Source of the DNA: an uncultured Cellvibrionales bacterium
Lineage (GTDB): Bacteria > Pseudomonadota > Gammaproteobacteria > Pseudomonadales > UBA7239
Assembly (NCBI GenBank): GCA_937864065.1
Contig: CALMIC010000152.1
Span: forward strand, 1-32,989
Length of the DNA stretch: 32,989 bases
Direction of reading: 5' to 3'
Position numbers and translations under genes: made by a program. Below the pieces are notes generated by a model that ran no database searches, had not been told where the DNA came from, and saw only the letters and a list, made by a program, of their open reading frames with translations. Positions 31,186-32,989 of this stretch are shown here, piece by piece (position 1 is the first letter of the stretch; each line of letters starts with the position of its first letter).

Positions 31186-32562
31186 TCACTGCTCGATGGC
31201 GTCCAGTGCTTCGGACAGTTTTTTTACGCCGATAATGCGCATATCGCCCAGCGCCTCGCGCGGCATATTGGCTGCCGGTACAATGGCGGTGCGAAATCCG
31301 TGCTTGGCCGCTTCACGGATGCGCTCCTGGCCGCTCGGCACCGGGCGGATCTCGCCTGACAAACCCACTTCACCAAATACAACCATGTCGCGCGGCAGCG
31401 GCCGGTTGCGGAAGCTCGACACCATCGCCAGCAGCGATGCGAGGTCGGCGCTGGTTTCCGTGACTTTCACGCCACCCACGACGTTGACAAACACATCCTG
31501 GTCGCCGAGTTGCAGGCCGCCGTGGCGGTGCAGAACGGCGAGCAGCATCGCGAGGCGATTCTGGTCGAGGCCTACCGCAACGCGCCGCGGGTTGCCGAAG
31601 GCGTTGGCATCCACCAGTGCCTGTATTTCCACCAGTAGCGGACGCGTGCCTTCCCACACCACCATCACTGCCGAGCCGCTGGCGATCTCATCGCTGCGCG
31701 AAAGGAAAATTGCCGACGGGTTGTTCACTTCGCGCAGGCCCTGCTCGGTCATCGCAAACACCCCGAGTTCGTTCACCGCGCCAAAGCGGTTCTTGTGGCT
31801 GCGCAGGGTGCGGTAGCGCGAGTCATCAGTGCTGTCGAGCATGATCGACGTGTCGATCATGTGTTCCAGCACTTTCGGGCCGGCGAGTGTGCCGTCTTTC
31901 GTCACATGGCCGACCAGGATCAACACGGTGCCGGTTTGCTTCGCGAATCGGGTCAGCAGGGCGGCGCATTCGCGCACCTGGCCAACCGAGCCGGGCGCGG
32001 ACGGCAACTCCGGCCAGTGCATGACCTGGATCGAGTCAACCACCATCACTGCCGGCTTGCAGGATTCCGCTACAGCCAGCAATGCCTCGATGTTGGTTTC
32101 AGAGAGTGTCTGCAGGCGGTCGGTCGGCAGGCCGAGACGCCGGGCACGCATGGCGACTTGCTGCAGGGATTCCTCGCCGGTGACATACAGGCAGGGCTGT
32201 TGTTGGGCCAGCCGGCACAACAGCTGCAGCAGCAGGGTGCTCTTGCCGGCGCCGGGGTTGCCGCCGATCAGCACCGCTGAGCCGGCCACCAGACCGCCAC
32301 CCAGCACCCGGTCCAGCTCGGCGCTGCCGGTGCCGATGCGGGCCTGTTCCTGTAGTGCGATCTGGTCGAGTGTCTGGATGCCGCCGCCAACGGCACCGGC
32401 AAAGCCCTCGCGCCGGGAGCCGCTGGCGCGCACGGCCTTGCTGCTGCCCAGTTTCACTTCCGAGAGCGTGTTCCAGCCGCCGCAGGCCGTGCACTGGCCT
32501 GCCCACTTGCTGTAATCCGCCCCGCAGTCGTTGCAGACAAATGCTGTCTTGTTCTTGCTCAT
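31186..32562 (-). CDS. radA: DNA repair protein RadA
   Basis: Start MSKNKTAFVCNDCGADYSKWAGQCTACGGWNT at 32562 (ORF track begins upstream). Zinc finger, Walker A GGNPGAGKSTLL, KNRFG motif (HKNRFGAVNELGVF), Lon-like C-terminus. Confidence 0.96.
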   Translation of the reverse strand: MSKNKTAFVCNDCGADYSKWAGQCTACGGWNTLSEVKLGSSKAVRASGSRREGFAGAVGGGIQTLDQIALQEQARIGTGSAELDRVLGGGLVAGSAVLIGGNPGAGKSTLLLQLLCRLAQQQPCLYVTGEESLQQVAMRARRLGLPTDRLQTLSETNIEALLAVAESCKPAVMVVDSIQVMHWPELPSAPGSVGQVRECAALLTRFAKQTGTVLILVGHVTKDGTLAGPKVLEHMIDTSIMLDSTDDSRYRTLRSHKNRFGAVNELGVFAMTEQGLREVNNPSAIFLSRSDEIASGSAVMVVWEGTRPLLVEIQALVDANAFGNPRRVAVGLDQNRLAMLLAVLHRHGGLQLGDQDVFVNVVGGVKVTETSADLASLLAMVSSFRNRPLPRDMVVFGEVGLSGEIRPVPSGQERIREAAKHGFRTAIVPAANMPREALGDMRIIGVKKLSEALDAIEQ

Positions 32563-32616
32563 CGTGGGTTCCTCGATCGGCGGCATATTACACGTCCCCG
32601 CCAATCCCTGCTTTTT

Positions 32617-32634
32617 TGTACGAAATGTCTTACA
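32617..32634 (+). promoter_or_regulatory. Candidate GacA-binding upstream activating sequence (GacA box)
   Basis: TGTACG-AAATGT-CTTACA against consensus TGTAAG-N6-CTTACA: 11 of 12 fixed positions match, with the central AT. Confidence 0.7.
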
Positions 32635-32690
32635 GCAATTGGAGAGATTGGCCACTATTGCCGGTGGTCTCTTTTGGCAACAATGGCAAC

Positions 32691-32912
32691 ACACGGACGA
32701 CAGCACACACGGAGGTGCTACTCGAACGGATAGCCGGTAACACGGCGACAGGGAAAGGGTCAGTCAGGGAACAGGGAGTATGGACTGACCTTCAAGGGTG
32801 CCAAGGGATGCGGCCTGCTCGCGGCAGGCACCAATTGAGAGCACAAGGAAGATACCCAACAGAAGGACCCGAAACCCCACGCCACTGGAAGTGACGTGGG
32901 GTTTTATTTTTT
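32691..32912 (+). ncRNA. Putative CsrB/RsmY/RsmZ-like CsrA(RsmA)-sequestering small RNA
   Basis: 11 GGA and 0 TCC in about 222 nt. Hairpins present GGA in loops (AGCAC[ACACGGAG]GTGCT; GGTCAGTC[AGGGAACAGGGAGTATG]GACTGACC; terminator loop GGA). Near-consensus GacA box upstream, intrinsic terminator downstream, no convincing ORF. The 5' end is estimated. Confidence 0.75.
32872..32912 (+). terminator. Intrinsic terminator of the putative sRNA
   Basis: AAACCCCACG-c-CACT-GGA-AGTG-a-CGTGGGGTTT followed by TATTTTTT. Confidence 0.88.
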
Positions 32913-32930
32913 GTGCCTTGCTGGCAGGTG

Positions 32931-32989
32931 TCAACCCGTCAGGATGGCCTTCAGCTGGCTGATAGCGCCTGCACTACCCCGGCAAAGCG
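32931..32989 (-). CDS. Possible 3' end of a minus-strand gene running off the right edge (…LCRGSAGAISQLKAILTG*)
   Basis: Open minus-strand frame ending in TGA (plus-strand tca 32931-32933), convergent with the sRNA terminator. Only 18 aa are visible. Confidence 0.3.
   Translation of the reverse strand, partial: LCRGSAGAISQLKAILTG

Noticed and set aside
32355-32894. 179 aa + strand ORF running through the radA 5' end into the putative sRNA
   Set aside because: Mostly antisense to radA, no SD or family motifs, and it runs into the sRNA terminator hairpin. The region reads as non-coding.

Overview
The window looks like a Gammaproteobacterial chromosome segment. That placement is inferred from gene content and the rnpB-mraZ-dcw order; no database search was run. 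From left to right it contains: the 3' part of ubiB; an HlyD/MacB-type ABC export cassette with two FtsX-like permeases; a SnoaL-like ORF; rnpB (type A RNase P RNA); a complete mraZ-to-ftsZ division and cell wall (dcw) cluster without murB or lpxC; a strong terminator; pgk-fba; a GT-C-like polytopic membrane protein; ppa and apbC/mrp on the minus strand; a CHASE-GGDEF diguanylate cyclase; radA on the minus strand; and a non-coding intergenic region upstream of radA. The most interesting signal is in that last region (about 32617-32912). It has a near-consensus GacA box (TGTACG-AAATGT-CTTACA), followed by a roughly 220-nt GGA-rich stretch with 11 GGA and no TCC on the + strand. GGA motifs sit in the loops of predicted hairpins, and the stretch ends in a strong intrinsic terminator whose apical loop is itself GGA. 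I read this as an unannotated CsrB/RsmY/RsmZ-type sRNA that sequesters CsrA/RsmA. Secondary signals are a 10-bp-period TGG repeat array upstream of mraZ (candidate MraZ operator), a GGA-rich leader with a 19-codon uORF overlapping the diguanylate cyclase start, an intrinsic terminator embedded in the N-terminal codons of the ORF after fba, and an SxN-to-SSQ change in FtsI.
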